NCBI GenBank assembly: GCA_030280995.1
Contig: JASXTE010000011.1
Coordinates: 21,757,817 to 21,821,816 of the forward strand
From: Hemileia vastatrix
Lineage: Eukaryota; Basidiomycota; Pucciniomycetes; Pucciniales; Zaghouaniaceae
Direction: 5' to 3'
DNA: 64,000 nt
Of the stretch, positions 44,180 to 55,596 are shown piece after piece. The notes beneath the pieces were generated by a model. That model was given only the letters and a program-made list of their open reading frames with translations, had not been told where the DNA came from and ran no database searches. Position 1 is the first letter of the stretch, and each line of letters opens with the position of its first letter. The position numbers were made by a program, and so were the translations under genes.

Positions 44180-45866
44180 CAGTGGGCCAGTCAAAACTGC
44201 AACAAGGATCCACCCTCTCATCAGACCACTTCAACCCACCCCTACAAGCCAAAGCAAAAGCACCAAAAATTAGGGCTTTCTCCTATCCCTTGGTAAGTAG
44301 ATCGCCTTCTCAGATTGCACACAATACTGATTATTTCATTTCAGGCAATATAATTGATGTGAAATCTGTTCAGAAAATTGAGGAGGACTTAAGACAATTA
44401 GGCTTTGATGTAGATACACCTGATTTATCTTTTGTTAATAACAATGGTACTATTTATGATAATAATACAGTTAACCCTCAGTTGCCACCACTTATTAGTG
44501 AGTTGAGAGTTTCACAAAATAGTGAAAAATGTGAGAAGGAAGATTTTGAGTATTTTAACAAAAATCCAACTGTCCATAAAATTGTTTCAGAATTATGGAA
44601 TAGAATGACTGAGTGTGAGGAACAGGCAATTAAGCTCACAAGTGATACAATTTCTTCCTTAAAATTGAATATTTCTCAACTGGCTACAAGGAATAAAGAA
44701 TTAGAGAAAGAACACTTGGCTCTAACTCCTAAATATGATTCCTTAAGTAATAAATATAGTGACCTTTCAAACAAATTCTGTGTGTTAGAAAAATTGTATG
44801 AAGCACATTTATTGAAATATGAATCAAGAACAAATTTATCTTTTGCACAAACAAATCAAAGTGTCTCTGTTTTGTTACAAAGATTAACTAAGGTTGAGAT
44901 TAAAACCGCCAATCTACTAATGAATCAGGATAATCATAAGTATACACAGTATAATAATAATCCATTCATTTGCAAAAATGAATCTCAATCATTCCCATTG
45001 CCACCAAAAATGAAAAAATCTGGTGGAAGTGTCAAATCTGAAAGGACAAATGTAAGTCACAAATCAGTACAAGAGGAAATACAAAACCATTTATATAAAG
45101 TAAATGAGTTATTGAATTTGCCCAGGATTAGCAAGATTAAATCCAATCAGAAGAATTGGCCAAAAATTGACCAGTACCCAACTTATGATGGGGAATCCAG
45201 CTCTTATTGGCAACATTTTATTCAAAGTATTGACAATTTAAGATTCTCATATAATTTAACAGATGAAGAAATAAAATCAAAACTAATTTCATTATTTAAG
45301 GATGTTTCTTTAATATGGTTGGAATCTGTATTAAGTGAGGGTAAATATTACTATTGGGCTGAATGGAAACACCTGATTGAAAAACAATTTGGAGGTTCTA
45401 AATTCAGACTAACTCAGAAAATATTATATGAGAAAACAATGTATAATCCATTGAATGGTGACAAACCTATGTTATTTTTAATGAATTTAAATAAAATATT
45501 AAAAGCCATTGAGCCAAATATGGATTTTACTTATGGAAAGATAAAATAATATATAAATTACCTATATCTCTCAGAGACATTGTTGTAGCTAGAACAATGA
45601 TGGTTAATGAATACTCTGAATTTATTAATATTTGTGATGAAATATTATTAAACCATAAGTATGAAGCAAGGTACACCACTTATAAACAAAATAATGAACG
45701 TTTAAAAAATCAGACTTCAAAACCACTGCAGGAAAAGCAGAAAAAACCTACTACACCTGTAGTACCTAAAAAGTATGAGACTAATACTTGTTATAAGTGT
45801 AATAAGCCTTGGTTTAAAGTTCAAAAATGTGAGAAAAATATAAATATTGTTGAAAATCAGCAATAA
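44155..45866 (+). pseudogene. Gag ORF2 of Ty3 copy C
   Basis: Opens at ATG 44155 (context AAATGG). A conserved IEEDLRQLGFDVDTPDL block lies near 44380, followed by a long coiled coil and the capsid segment WPKIDQYPTYDGESSSYW near 45160 with FGGSKFRLTQK near 45395. Stops or shifts occur at 45547 and after the zinc knuckle CYKCNKPWFKVQKC (near 45790), whose His is replaced by Gln. It is the equivalent of 7720-9783. Confidence 0.78.
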
Positions 45867-45947
45867 TCTGAAAAAGAAACAGAAAAAATTAAAGATTCAA
45901 GTGATTATGACAGTAATATCTCATATAGTGATGAAAATGAGGTCTGT

Positions 45948-46546
45948 ATGTTGGAAGATGATTTGCCCATCTTTGAAAATCCAATATTAAATATTGACTC
46001 AAACATATCATTAATGAATATTGAAGATGCTGAAATCATTAAGGATATACAAGCTGACTACTTAAGAATGACACCTATCATGGTTCCAGCAATAATTTCT
46101 GGAGAAACTGTAAATATAGTATTGGATACAGGAGCTGCTGGTTCTGTTTTTTCTGAATATACATTACAGAAAATTGATAGTGATTATAAATCAAAGCTCA
46201 AACCCCTTCAAAGTAAAAAGTTGAGAGTTTTTGGATCAGTACTACACCCCATTGGTATATAAAAAGCTGCTTTTTTCTCTAAACATCAACATGGTTAGGT
46301 TAAAGTAACTTGTGACTTTGTAGTAATGGATAATACTAATTGTAGTAGCTGTTTTATCATTGGAAATGATCTTTTTACAACTTTTGGTGTTAAATTAGAC
46401 CCTGCTAATAATAATGTTACAATTGGCATGAATGGTAAAATAAAATTTAAAATAAATTCTTTAAACACAGTATTACACATTGAGTCAGTCATAGATATTC
46501 CTTGCAAAGGAAGAGAATCCAATGAGATGGAACTTCTGGAAACAGA
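45948..46546 (+). pseudogene. Aspartic protease of Ty3 copy C
   Basis: Active site LDTGAAG with the DTG codons at 46135-46143, followed by VFGSVLHPIGI, an in-frame TAA at 46260, further stops, and the SNEMELLET segment that the CACTA-like element splits. No stop exists at the Gag-Pol junction here, unlike copy B. Confidence 0.82.
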
Positions 46547-47431
46547 CACCATGCAATATGGGGGGCAGACTTGCTAGCAAGTCCACAACCTTGAACCCTA
46601 ATTCATATCTTTTTGAGCACACATTGAGGAAGTGATGAAACCATCATGAAGAAGTATTGAATTTACTTTGAACACACCTTGAAGCTCATGTGAACACGAA
46701 TGGGGCTACAAGGGTTGGAAAGGCTGGAGAGAGGGGTGAGGAAGGGTATATGGGGTAGCAAAAAGGTTGGGAAAGAGTTGGAAGGGAAGATTAAGGGTTC
46801 TGAGGCATTTTAAATGAAGAAAAGGGTCTGGGAGAGGTTTAGAGGGGTGAAATGGGGATCAAAAGAGGATGGCATACAATGGGGCTGGGAGGATAGTGAA
46901 AGGAATGGGGAGGGAAGACAAGCATGTGTTGATAGAATTGAAAGGGATGGAGATTGGTGCAAACAGAGTGTAAAAATAGAAGGATGAACTCTGTTCTTCG
47001 GGAAAAGAACAGAGTTCACTTCCATAAAATATTAGCTGAAACATAGTTTTCAATTCTGTAAAAACAGTTGTAAGTAATAGAAAAAGTCACTGATTTTTTT
47101 ATATGTAATCTGAAATTTTTTAATAAAATTATTGTATTTAAGAATTTCAATATTGTCAATCAATTTTTATTGATCAACTTAATTTAATAAAGTATTATTT
47201 AAATAAGTTGCTTCAAAAAATACTTTTCATTGAGTAGACTCATGGAATGATTTTTTCTAGCTTCCATTCAGTTATCCTCACACTTTCACTATGTTTTAAA
47301 TATAGATCCATTATTATTTGTGTGATACTTCAAGTGAAAGTTCGGTATTAATTCAGTCTGAGTTCCATCTGAGTTCCATCTGACTTCAAGTTGCGGACTT
47401 GCTAGCAAGTCCACCCCCATATTGTGTGGTG
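46547..47431. mobile_element. CACTA-like non-autonomous element, large (885 bp)
   Basis: Ends CACCATGCAATATGGGGG and, inverted, CACCACACAATATGGGGG, then a shared GACTTGCTAGCAAGTC palindrome, giving inverted ends of about 45 bp. The 3-bp duplication AGA lies at 46544-46546 and 47432-47434. Removing the insert restores the pol frame (ELLETEISKASFG). CACT/CACC ends with 3-bp duplications fit the CACTA superfamily. No coding capacity seen. Confidence 0.82.
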
Positions 47432-47434
47432 AGA

Positions 47435-47863
47435 AATTTCTAAAGCATCATTTGGCACTCAGATAAGTGAAGCTGAGAAGACAAATATTTTTAACTTAAT
47501 TAAAGCATTTCCCATGGCTTTTTCACATGGAACCAATGAGCTTGGCCTTGTAAAAGATCATGAGATGAAGATTAGTTTAACCTGTGAAATGGATAATATT
47601 CCTGCTAGTCTTAAAAAGAACCCATACCATTTTAATGATAATGCTCTATTTCCAAGAAAATCAGGAAGGCATAAACAGCAACCTGAAGAAATAGTTGAAA
47701 AAGCAGAAATTGAAAATATTCTTAAAAAGAGACACATTACAAAAGAAAAGGGAGTTGAGTATCTATTAAGGTTTAAAAATAAATCAAGTGAATATGACCA
47801 GTGGATTCCAGAAAATGAAACCTCTGATTTTAAAAATCTCTTGAAAAAAGTTAAAACCAAATA
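47435..47863 (+). pseudogene. Pol remnant of copy C with a large deletion, ending in a chromodomain
   Basis: Begins EISKASFGTQISEAEK, continues to DNIPASLKKNPY and then jumps within two codons to NDNALFPRKSGRHKQQ, which lies near the Pol C-terminus. RT, RNase H and integrase (about 2.6 kb in copy A) are gone. The chromodomain is intact (EKGVEYLLRFKNKSSEYDQW) with stop TAA at 47861-47863. The element could only move with help from a relative. Confidence 0.85.
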
Positions 47864-47982
47864 ATACTGTTAAAATTCAGTATATGTATAAAAGAAATTT
47901 ATAAATATTATTTTTCTATTCACTCTTTACTTATTAATTAAAATGTCTTAAAATTTTTTATTGTTTTTTTTAGGTGAGAGAG

Positions 47983-49339
47983 GGTCAGCCTAGGTATCCC
48001 CAGGACTGAGTATTCCCTATGCTTAAAATAAGATAACATTAATTAAATTAAGCTTATAATACTTATATATATATTTATTACACTATTAAATGACTTATAA
48101 TACTTTAAATAGCTTATCAATAGCCCTATAATACTTATTAAGTTTCTAATGGAGTAATAATATACTTACCTTAAGTGATATTAAGTAATTATAGACATAA
48201 ATAAGCTCATATGTATGCATAAACCTCATATTCAGTGAAATATGTAGTTATATTATGTATATATAGGTCTATAAGTGGGTTTTAACCTCTAAATAGTCTA
48301 TAAGCTTTATTTTTCTGCTTATTTTAGGTCAGATGGACGTATTCAATGGACTCACAACGCCTACACAAGCATATACAACATTTTCAGGCGCATATATCCA
48401 GTTTGGACAACTTAATCCGCTTCCTTTGATGGATTTTCACGGATTTATGGGTTGGGATATGATTACTGGGTTAATATGGATGCTTGGGGATATTATTGGG
48501 GGCTTGAAAAGTTGATTTGGTTCCTATATATGCTTTGGGTTTCATTATATAATCTTTGGATGAGTTATTTTACCTGTTACTTTATGGTATCCACTTTGAT
48601 GTGTTTTCTCTATTTATCACCACACAATATGTAGGGCAGACTTGTTAGCAAGTCCGCAACCTTGGACTCAAATTCACCACAGATTGAACACACATTGAGC
48701 TATTGACAAAGGAACCATACAATCAGGGATTAACACCACTCAGCAGAACAGTTTTTGTGGGTCTTCAAGTAGAGTTCAGTCTGAGTTCAGGTTGGGGACT
48801 TGTTAGCAAGTCCACCCCCTATATTGCATAGTGTATGGTATGGGTTTGTGATATCATTAATAGTGATAGAGGGTCCTTACTGGAGGTCTGGGTGTTGAAA
48901 CTGCTTGAAGTGGAAAACATGGGGAGGTTATGGGCCCTCAAAATTCTGTAATTGCTGGGGAGAGCAGTGACATCATCTAGATTGAAGGTCTGTGCACTCC
49001 AGTCAATTTTGGTATAAGTAAGGGAGGATTTGAAGGTTTATTGGACATCACTTACTTACTAAAATTCAAATAAACATTATAACACAATTATTATCATATA
49101 TATATATATATTATAAAGCATTTATAAATTTATATTATCTTTATATTAGCCATAAATATATTTTATTAAACTATTTTCAATAACTAGCATGCACCAATTC
49201 AAATATTATGAGTTAAAACTGAGCATAACTATTTTATTAGCCTTCCCCTGAGGTTTAATCACTAAATCATTTATCAATAAGTAGTTGGAACATTAATATT
49301 TAATATTAAATCATATTTAGATACTAGCATACACTTACA
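47983..49339 (+). repeat. 3' LTR of Ty3 copy C (1357 bp with an inserted MITE)
   Basis: Preceded by the purine tract GGTGAGAGAG. The first base pair reads GG rather than TG (TCAGCCTAGG follows). It ends ACTTACA at 49339. Without the 216-bp MITE and its 3-bp duplication it is about 1138 bp. Confidence 0.88.
48618..48833. mobile_element. CACTA-like MITE, small (216 bp)
   Basis: Ends CACCACACAATATGTAGGG and, inverted, CACTATGCAATATAGGGGG, each followed by GACTTGTTAGCAAGTCC-type palindromes. The 3-bp duplication TAT is at 48615-48617 and 48834-48836; the empty site is seen at 30223 in the 5' LTR. It is an internally shortened relative of the element at 46547. Confidence 0.85.
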
Positions 49340-49344
49340 GAAGG

Positions 49345-50700
49345 GGCAGAGGGTCTTTAAGGAGAGAAGGTCTCTTTGTCAGCAATAAAAATTTTGTTTT
49401 TGATTGATCAAAGATAGCAGCATGTTTGATCCCCCTGCAACTGCCTCAAACCCTAGATACAAAAGTTTGTCTAACACTGCTTCCACCACCCCATCTTCTG
49501 CAAGATACAAAATGTCATCAATGTACACTAAGGCAAGAGAGGAGGAAGAGAGGGAAGGAAGAGAGAGGAGGTGAGAATTGTAGATTATTTATTATAAGAA
49601 AGAGAGAGGGGATCCCTGCGGGGGACCCTTGGGGAAAAATGATAGTGGAGATTCATAAGAGGAGAAAGTGACACTTGTACTTTGTCCTGTGACAGAGCTA
49701 ATGATGAGCCTAAATAAATTTTGCAGGAGGGGAAGTGAGTGAAGGGTAAAGGCTAATCTAGAAATGTTAACAGATGGGAAATCCCCTTTGACATCCAAGG
49801 AAAATTCCCCCACAACTTTACCTTTCCCCCACTGGTCTTTAGTCCATGTGGTGAGATGAAGGAGTGCATCTGATGTGCTTCTGGAGGGGCAGCCACCATA
49901 ATGGTTCTCTGGGAGGAGGTTACCTGTCTCAACTAAAAAAGACAGGTTTTTGGTGAGTAAAGAATCAAGTAATTTACCCATAGTGTTAAGGAGGGAAATG
50001 GGAAAATAGGCACTTGAAACAGTGTAGTCTGGGAAGCCTGGTTTTGGAATGATAACCGTTTTGGAAACCTTTCAAGAGGAGGGATAATGGCCATATTCCA
50101 GAAAATCTTGGAAAATTGGCAGGAGATTTTTTGTCACAGCTTAAGGGTTTCTGTGAAGGAGAGAATTAGGGATGCCATCTGGGCCAGGAGCCCTGACTTT
50201 CTTTGTGTTAAGACAGGCATTTTTGACTTCAGCAAAGGAGAAAGGAGGGGAAGGGGCAAGGATAGAGGGAGAGGTACTGGAGGTGTTGGAGAGATTGCAT
50301 GGGATTGCAGCAACTGAGGTCCCAGAAAACAAAATTTGTGCTTTCAGAGTGTTATCAGTCACAGACAAGCCATCTGGAGAGGTTAATGGGGGGTTGGAGT
50401 GTGAATCAGATATATGAGGGGAACATTTAGCTGGTTTAAACATTGTTTGAGGGATAAGAGATGAAAGATAATTGCGCCAGTGGAGTTTGCATAAATACTT
50501 TATTTTGGAGTGGATCCTTTGAGCTGACAGAAACTTGGCTGTGACATGGGGGGCAGGGGAAGACCTATATTTGTATTGGGTCTGATAGCAGGTTTTCTTG
50601 AGGGGATCCATAATACTGCAATTCCACCAAGCGTGACATGACAAGCCATGCTGCTGCAGCAGGACAGAACTTTCCATTAGTTTGATAAAATGGGAAGCAA
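49345..50700 (-). pseudogene. LINE reverse transcriptase
   Basis: From 50677 down: KVRAPGPDGIPNSLLHRN (RT block 1), FKPGFPDYTVS-type segment near 50030, ETGNLLPENHYGGCPSRST near 49900, FSLDVKGDFPSVN near 49790, GPPQGSPLS near 49605 and the catalytic YIDD near 49525-49511. The usual first catalytic motif FDVKGAFD is DVKGDFPS here. Frame changes near 49980 and 49590 disable it. It copies LINE RNA at the nick made by the endonuclease. Confidence 0.82.
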
Positions 50701-50806
50701 CAGTTTTGGCAGCCAGGTCTATTGAAGATGGGAAGAGGAGAGGGGGTAGAGTGGAAAGGGAAATAGAAGAGAGGGAAGCATGAAAGGAGGACTTATCAAA
50801 ACCTTT

Positions 50807-51584
50807 CTAATTACAGTAGGGTTTACAATGAAGTTGAGGAGGAGAATTAAATGAGATACAGGTGATGATTGATTTATGATTGGAGAGGTGAGACTTAAAA
50901 CCCTCTAGATCTGTTTTGAAGCTGACAACCATCCTTGAAGCCTCACAATTAGCAAACACTAGGTCAATTACCAAGGTGAAATTCATTAAGTTACAAAAAG
51001 TGGGGACACCTGGTTGGGACACAAGGGGCATTTCAAGGTCAAACAGCAAATCTAGAAAGGGCGTGAAAGCAGCATGGTTAGTATGGTGTTTGGAGGGGTT
51101 AGCCCAGAAATCATTATGTAAATTAGAATCAGCAAAGAGAAAAATGGGATAATTGTGGAAGGGGGAGAGTGAGGGGAATATGAATTGGGTGGTAGAGAAA
51201 GTGGAAGGCAGGTTGTAGAGGTTAGCACAGAGAATAGGGTTAGGGGAAAGGTTAATTTGAATGAGAGAAAGATCAAGAGAAGGGCTAGGGAGAGAAATAA
51301 AACAATTAATAGGTAATTTTTTTTTGATGTAATAGCAACATCTGATAGGAGAGGGAAGGGAGAGAGGGAAAATATAAGGGAGCTATCAAATTCCAGTTTT
51401 TTTCCAAGGCTGGAGAATGGTGATCAGGGAAGAGAAATGGTTCTTGAAAAACTAATACCTCATATTTGTCAATTTCAGGGTCATTGAAGTTAGAGTGAAA
51501 TACTTGAAATGATTGGTGAAAATTAAGTTGAAAGAAATTAAAAAGGTGTGAAATTTTAGGCAGGCAGTGAATGTCACCTATCAT
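50807..51584 (-). pseudogene. LINE apurinic-type endonuclease
   Basis: Fragments in two or three frames: MIGDIHCLPKISHL then YEVLVFQEPFLFPDHH (catalytic Glu, near 51445), a middle part near 51270-51060, then DLVFANCEASRMVV and LSNHKSIITCISF (the S-x-H type motif, near 50890). This EEP nuclease nicks target DNA. It sits between ORF1 and the RT as in Tad/I-type elements. Confidence 0.75.
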
Positions 51585-52010
51585 AGAGAATTATTGTGGG
51601 GGCAGGATGGGGCATGGGGGAAATGGAAAAGGGGAGGGTCAGGGTTGGGAGATATGGAGAGAGATGAAAGAGAGGCAAAAGAGTTTTTAAGTTGGTGGTT
51701 GTGTGGAAGGCCATCAAAACATCTGAAACAGACTGGGGTCCATAGCTTCTGGGCTTTGCACAAATTGGTGTTGTGATGACCTGCAAAATTTGAGCTGCAT
51801 GGAGGGAGGGAGCAGTGGATCAAAATGTGACCCTTTCCCCAGAACTGGTAACAAGTGCTACGCTCATGGTTGATTGCTTCAGTGAAAAAAACCTGATCTT
51901 CAACAATAAGAGGATGTAAGGGAGTCAACATCTTCTTGGTTTAACAAATGAAAAATAACAGAGGAATGATCTTTCCTGGCTCTGGCCTCAGGGCGCCTGA
52001 TCCAGGAAAT
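51581..52010 (-). pseudogene. LINE ORF1 with CCHC zinc knuckles
   Basis: An upstream piece (SVIFHLLNQEDVDSLTS near 51930), then after a stop or shift CYQFWGKGHILIHC near 51850, and CFRCFDGLPHNH near 51720. The first knuckle has Phe in place of the second Cys. It is an RNA-binding chaperone in related LINEs. Confidence 0.65.
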
Positions 52011-52110
52011 ATGGTGTAGGTAGACTCTTACAGTTGCCTTTCTGTAAGCAGAATCCAAAGGAGTTGGATAATAAGAGAAAACCCGGTCCCTCTAAATGAA
52101 TTTTTGAGTT

Positions 52111-53149
52111 TTTTAGATCAATAAGCTTAAAATTCTATTTGATAATAATAAAGAATGAAACCCTGTCTAATTAACGCTTGTTAGGATGATTGAGCGGTTC
52201 TTCTGTGCAAAACAACTGAAATGCAACAATAAAGTTACACCAGAAACAATATTTTAAATGAAAGAAGTTTTAATGTTTTTAGATTTTAATATTTTTTCAA
52301 AACAGATACAATAAATGAGTCCCTGGAGTTGAGACCTTTCTAATGATACCCTATATGTTAATGTTTAAGAGTTGTTGAGTAAAATATTTAAAGTGTTATG
52401 TAAAATTGTTATTTTATAAGGGTATTATAATTGATTAATTATTTTGTTGACAAAAGAAAAATATGAATAATGGTTGTTAATAATCCAAAAAGACTCTCAA
52501 TATCAAAACTAAAAAAGACAAAAAACATCTAGAAGACTAAGATTCCCCCTTCTATCTGATTCTCCTCCTCCAGACCTTTCCAACAATACCCTACATGCAT
52601 AGGATCTACAATAAACTATTGATCTAGCAAGCATAATAAATTCTAACCAAATTTTGCCACAATAGCCAAACTTTTCTGCAGTGACCAAACTTTGCACTGG
52701 TGATCAGAATTTTCTACAGTGACCAAACTTTGCACTGGTGATCAGACTTTCCCATTGTGAGCAAATTTTGCCACAATGAGCTCTTTTTGCCATAATGAGC
52801 TAATTTGGCCAGAGTGAGCTAAATTTTCCACAGTGAGTTAATCCTGTCACCATGACCAAACTTGGCCACAATGACAGAATTTTTCCAGTACACTTTGCTT
52901 TTGCACCAGAAAATCACCAGAGCAAACCGGAGCGCACTGGAGCGCACCAGAAAAAAGTGGCCATTCCAAGAGCACACTTCATTCACCAAAAATAAAAATC
53001 CATAAAACCATCAAATCACAAAAGAAATACCACATATATCCTTTCCAAAACACCAAAAATTAACCCAAAAAAATCCAGTTAACTTCCTTCAACCCAATTG
53101 ACACCTGGTAACACCATGATCTTCTTCCAACCAAGTTCCAATCTAATTT
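52111..53149. other. Spacer with degenerate tandem repeats
   Basis: No gene seen. The part 52655-52895 is a degenerate tandem array; the rest is AT-rich unique sequence with a short GAGCGCACTGGAGCGCAC duplication near 52930. Confidence 0.4.
52655..52895. repeat. Degenerate ~19-bp tandem repeats (CAGTGACCAAACTTTGC)
   Basis: About a dozen variants of ACAATGAGCAAATTTTGCC or CAGTGACCAAACTTTGCAC follow each other. Two longer blocks (CAGTGACCAAACTTTGCACT and the following GGTGATCAGA) are repeated exactly near 52680 and 52718. Not a CRISPR array: there are no constant repeats with unique spacers of fixed size. Confidence 0.7.
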
Positions 53150-54555
53150 TCACCTAAGTGGCCTACCCATATTTGGAATACCACAACTTTCAATTTCTTC
53201 AACAGATTTATTAGCTTTAACAAATTCTATCAAGAATTCTTTCTTTTTGGAATTTTTTTCATGATCAAGCTTATATTTCATCTGCTCCATGAGGTTTTGA
53301 TGCTCAAGTTTTTTCTCCTCTTTCTTTGATTTTTCAATACTTAGAGATAACTCAAATTTTTTCTCCTCCAAGTCTTGTGCCCTATCATCCTTCTGTAAAG
53401 AGAGTCTATACTTCCTCTCCTCCAAGACTTGTGTCCTATCATCCTTCTGTAAAGAGAGTTCAAACTTCTTCTCTTCCAAATCATGTACCCTGTCATCCCT
53501 CCTTAAAGAGGGCTCGTATTTTTGCTTTTCAAAATTTAGAGTCTCTTTAGCAACTTCCACTTGTTCTAGAGTGATAAGAAATATTAACAAAAAGTAGAAG
53601 AAAAACATAGTAAAGTATTAAGAGGTTTGGTATAACTTACCAGCATCATGTTTCACCAAAAATTCTTTGATAGAAGAAAAAGGGGTTTGAGATGAAGTAT
53701 CACTTTTTCTTCTTCTTTGAGAGTGGAAATTTAGACTACTTGAAGCCCTTCGCTTTTTTTTCAAGGTCACATTTTCCTCCTCATCATTATCCCTGGCTTC
53801 TGACTCAGTTGATTGTGGCTCCTGCATTTGTTTATAAGCCTATTTATAAATAAGAAAAAGTAAATAAAAAAATAATTGGTAAGATAAAAGAAAAAAAAAC
53901 ATACTTGAGTTAGATCAGGTTGGTTTATATTGCCATAAGGATCTATTGAAAAGATATCTTGATTTGGGGAAGTGAACTGAGGGGAGGCTTGAGTAGAAGA
54001 GGAAGGAAAAAGATTTCTTTTGATATCATGTTCAGAGTTAGGATCTTCACCATCCAACATGTTTGCAGGATTAACATCAGCTCGCTCTCCAAAAATCAAA
54101 TCCATCTCTTTAAAGTAAGGACATAAAGAATCAAGTTTATCATCTATGGATTTGATGCCCTTACTGATATCAAGGTCAGTAATACCAAAACCAGTAGAAG
54201 ATGAAAGAGTCTTTGCCTTCTTGTACTTGGCTTGATAATGCTTGAAGCGTTCAGACATCTGTTTCGGTAAAAGATCTATCCTTCCCTTAGTCTTATTCCG
54301 TAATTCATTGGCCATTAGAAGATAACCATTAATTTTTGATGCGGGGGGCCGTCCTACTTTAGTCGCATTCTCAGTACCAAAACAAGAATCATAGTTAGAT
54401 TTAGTTTTTAGCCAGTTGATAAGAATGAGATGATCATCTTTTTTTAATTGAATGATTTAGGATTTCTCAGCAGAGTGGGGGAAAGAGGGAGTAGTGGGAT
54501 TTGAAGAACAACTAAGTGATGGCTGCCTTTGAGAAGATCTATGAAGACAAGGCAT
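53150..54555 (-). pseudogene. Third copy of the Harbinger Myb-like gene, isolated
   Basis: Homologous to 36067-37464 with the introns kept, so it is a DNA copy, not a processed one. ATG at 54555. An in-frame TAA near 54458 lies just before LKKDDHLILINWLK. The rest of exon 1 is well preserved (RFKHYQAKYKKAKT, LCPYFKEMDLIFG). Exon 3 has one more 18-residue coiled-coil repeat than copy 1 or 2 and stops matching near 53184, before the ERLMNFF end. Neither Harbinger ends nor the transposase are present nearby. Confidence 0.75.
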
Positions 54556-54719
54556 GTTAAGATAATTAAAGATGAAAAGGAGTAGAAACAAGCAGATGAG
54601 ATGGGGAGGGTTTTTGAATTGATAGAATGAATAGACAGGATGGGAGTGTGCAGCAAGGTAGGGAGGCTGGAACATCCAGAAAGCTGTCCAAGATGTGGTT
54701 ATGAAAAATTCAGGATAAA

Positions 54720-55596
54720 CTTAGGTTTTACTTTATTTTTGTTCTATGGTTTAGTCATCAATGTTTGCATTCCTTAGTAGAACTTAGGCCTGAATTAAGA
54801 TGGAGCATTGGTGAATATAAACACCTTGCGATACTCTGTTTCCACCAGTCTCCATTTCAATTTAGATAACACATTATATTTTGGTGAGCAGTAAGGACAC
54901 AGGGTAATTATTAGTATTTTGGTTTGGGCACAGACTTGGGCGCCACTATCAATTCAATTTTTTTTTCTGGACTGCAACCACTGTACTATCTCCCGAATTC
55001 CCATCAAAGTCGGGTAACTAAGTGTTCAACTTTGCAGCAGAGCTTCAAATCTGCAAATTCAAATGACAATGCTGTTTTCTGTCTTTACACAGGCTGATGA
55101 GCAAAGATGATTATTTAGGGAGACTTTAAAGTGACCACCTTTTTGGCAGTTTCCGAGACTGTCTTTCTTTTTTTAGTCTCATCCGGCCATTTCATCTTAA
55201 CTAGCTACCAGAGAGATAACTCTAACCTCTAAGGAATGAGATAGTGAAAGAAATCTAACACTAACTGAAGCTCCGCTGCAAAATTGACCACTTGGTTACC
55301 CGACTTTGATGGGAATTCGGAAGGTAGTACAGTGGTTGCAGTCCGGAAAAAAAAATTGAATTGATAGTGGCGCCCAAGTCTGTGCCCGAACCAAAATACT
55401 AATAATTACCCTGTGTCCTTACTGCTTACCAAAATATAATGCGTTATCTAAATTGAAATGGAGACTGGTGGAAACAGAGTATCGCAAGAAGGTGTTTATA
55501 TTCACCAATGCTCCATCTTAATTCAGGCCTAAGTTCTACTAAGGAATGCAAACGTTGATGGCTAAACCATAGAACAAGAATAAAGTAAAACCTAAG
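54720..55596. mobile_element. Foldback element: 327/330-bp inverted arms, 220-bp loop
   Basis: The left arm (54720-55046) and right arm (55267-55596) are inverted copies with high identity, starting CTTAGGTTTTACTTTATT. No target duplication is evident next to the arms. No ORF. It abuts the end of the Myb-like fragment and could be a foldback or long-terminal-repeat MULE/MITE. Confidence 0.82.

Larger units (their letters stand above)
29554..49339 (+). mobile_element. Ty3/Gypsy chromovirus copy C with nested insertions
   Basis: A complete insertion into the LINE. The 5' LTR starts TGTCAGCCTAG at 29554, the 3' LTR ends ACTTACA at 49339, and the target duplication GAAGG is at 29549-29553 and 49340-49344. 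Inside are a Harbinger transposon in the 5' LTR, a Copia element in the leader, a CACTA-like element in pol and another in the 3' LTR. Without these it is about 6.1 kb, because most of RT and integrase are deleted. Confidence 0.92.
49340..52110 (-). mobile_element. Tad-like LINE, 5' half (split by a Ty3 insertion)
   Basis: Continues the LINE of 27835-29553 beyond the Ty3 copy C. From right to left on the minus strand: ORF1 with CCHC knuckles, endonuclease, RT. The 5' boundary near 52.1 kb is estimated from loss of coding character. Total LINE length is about 4.5 kb. Confidence 0.82.

Noticed and set aside
29554..49339. Reading the region as two separate solo LTRs plus unrelated genes
   Set aside because: The matching GAAGG duplication, the homologous LTR pair and the rejoined LINE frame show one complete insertion.
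52655..52895. CRISPR-like array
   Set aside because: Repeats are degenerate and contiguous, without spacers of constant length, in a eukaryotic context.
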